DNA of 64,000 nucleotides from Legionella_A sp963772805 (GTDB lineage: Bacteria > Pseudomonadota > Gammaproteobacteria > Legionellales > Legionellaceae). Under the pieces are notes generated by a model, which did not search any database, was not told the origin of the DNA, and worked only from the letters and a program-made list of their open reading frames with translations. A program made the translations under genes and the position numbers. Positions 63,340-64,000 of this stretch are shown here, piece by piece. Position 1 is the stretch's first letter. Each line of letters opens with the position of its first letter. Where the stretch lies: contig CAVYYU010000002.1 in assembly GCA_963772805.1 (NCBI GenBank), positions 434,001 to 498,000 of the forward strand. The letters are read 5' to 3'.

Positions 63340-64000
63340 TTACGGTTTTACTTCCATTTGATCGGGAATATCATATTTTTTACAATCATATGGTGTCGTT
63401 CTTGGTGGTAATGGCTCAATAAACATAGGATTAATTATCCACTTACCATCTGAATTTTGATATGCATTGCAAAGCAACTCGACATTATTTCTATCCAGAA
63501 CCAATCTTCCACCTGTTGCATTCTTTAAAAAGAATAAGTCGCCATCGGAGTCGCCGCCGCCAAAGACAATCGGCGCAGGCATTGGCATTTTTTCAGGGTC
63601 GGTGACTTTAAATACAACTTTATTGAGCCAGCATGTTTTTCCAGGGCCAAAGCTCACTATTTCTTTGTTGCCATCTGGGTACGATCCGCAGCCTTCGAAG
63701 GTATCGGTTAACCGGCCTTGTTCATCGAGCATTTGACGAATACCGATGACATGCGCCTTATCAATGCCAACATCTTTTGCTACCACCTCGACGCTAGGTT
63801 GTATTGATGCTGAGATAACCCAAACGTCAAAACCATTTTTTTGAAGCACAGAAATCAGATCTTTCATTTGCGAATAGACACGAACATAGGCTGTATATTC
63901 TTTGGTTCCTACTTTTTGTGTTGCTCCAATTTTATTATCCTTATTGAGTTTAAATGCATGTTCCGTGAATTGTTGAATTTCAGCAGGAGTATAACCTGCA
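63340..64000 (-). CDS. HAD phosphatase, phosphorylcholine phosphatase-like (partial)
   Basis: C-terminal ~219 residues of a gene that runs off the right edge; the frame stays open to base 64000, and a methionine at 63867 is internal. HAD motifs: II in VWVISASIQP, the lysine in GPGKTCWLNK, and IV in GGGDSDGDLFFL; motif I (DxDxT) lies outside the window. VISAS, then HVIGIR, EGCGSYPDG, NKVVF, NVELLCNAYQNSDGKWIINP follow the order of the periplasmic phosphorylcholine phosphatase family. In a host-associated bacterium it could release choline or phosphate. Confidence 0.85.
   Translation of the reverse strand, partial: AGYTPAEIQQFTEHAFKLNKDNKIGATQKVGTKEYTAYVRVYSQMKDLISVLQKNGFDVWVISASIQPSVEVVAKDVGIDKAHVIGIRQMLDEQGRLTDTFEGCGSYPDGNKEIVSFGPGKTCWLNKVVFKVTDPEKMPMPAPIVFGGGDSDGDLFFLKNATGGRLVLDRNNVELLCNAYQNSDGKWIINPMFIEPLPPRTTPYDCKKYDIPDQMEVKP

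Noticed and set aside
1..64000. CRISPR arrays, rRNA genes, prophage modules, toxin-antitoxin pairs
   Set aside because: No regularly spaced direct repeats, no rRNA stretches and no phage or toxin-antitoxin proteins were seen on reading the window.

Overview
The window is a 64 kb chromosomal segment of a gammaproteobacterium, most plausibly a member of Legionellales (Legionella/Coxiella-like). This is inferred from the gene order yhbY<>rlmE-ftsH-folP-glmM-tpiA-secG-tRNA(Leu)-nuoA..N, from an Lpg1974-type outer membrane protein, from several c-di-GMP proteins, and from four large or low-complexity proteins of effector-like appearance. No secretion-system genes lie in the window, so effector status is only a hypothesis. 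Layout: a left-edge FAD oxidase fragment and plsC (1-1.7 kb); a housekeeping block yhbY, rlmE, ftsH, folP, glmM, tpiA, secG and tRNA-Leu(GAG) (1.8-8.6 kb); a complete 14-gene respiratory complex I operon with nuoC and nuoD separate (8.7-23.7 kb); an accessory stretch with a frameshifted PAS-GGDEF gene, a 1027-residue membrane protein of unknown function, a YhiN-type flavoprotein, a GGDEF-EAL protein, a degenerate GGDEF membrane protein, a cold-shock protein and a beta-barrel protein (23.7-36.5 kb); radC, coaBC, dut and algC (36.7-40.5 kb); an unknown gene, an alpha/beta hydrolase, a TPR-methyltransferase and an unknown gene with a proline-rich tail (40.7-47.6 kb); a divergent glycosyltransferase pair, GT2-GtrA fusion and GT-C-like (47.7-50.5 kb); a run of secreted or outer-membrane proteins, an M28 peptidase and a TMEM175-like channel (50.7-59.5 kb); and a bufferin-type metallophore operon, a small membrane protein, a c-type cytochrome and a right-edge phosphorylcholine-phosphatase-like gene (59.8-64 kb). 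Mobile DNA: two copies of one 1657-bp insertion sequence (441-residue DDE transposase, IS1202/ISNCY-like) with 15-bp target duplications lie at 32549-34205 and 41801-43457. Both are in the same orientation, and both duplicate the 15 bp directly outside the -35 hexamer of a minus-strand gene (a 47-residue Cys-rich lipoprotein and an effector-like protein). The most notable system is the minus-strand operon bufA-bufB-bufC (61795 to 59824): a signal-peptide-bearing precursor with six spaced cysteines, a DUF692/MNIO maturase and its DUF2063 partner. An inverted-repeat RNA element separates precursor from enzymes, and a perfect 17-bp palindrome lies upstream of the precursor. This corresponds to the recently described copper-binding bufferin peptides. 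Other points of interest are an 8-G tract frameshift in a diguanylate cyclase gene, a GGDEF protein that has lost its active site but kept its inhibitory site, a phosphoketolase relic, a 119-bp inverted-repeat element between folP and glmM, and a glycosyltransferase/flippase fusion.
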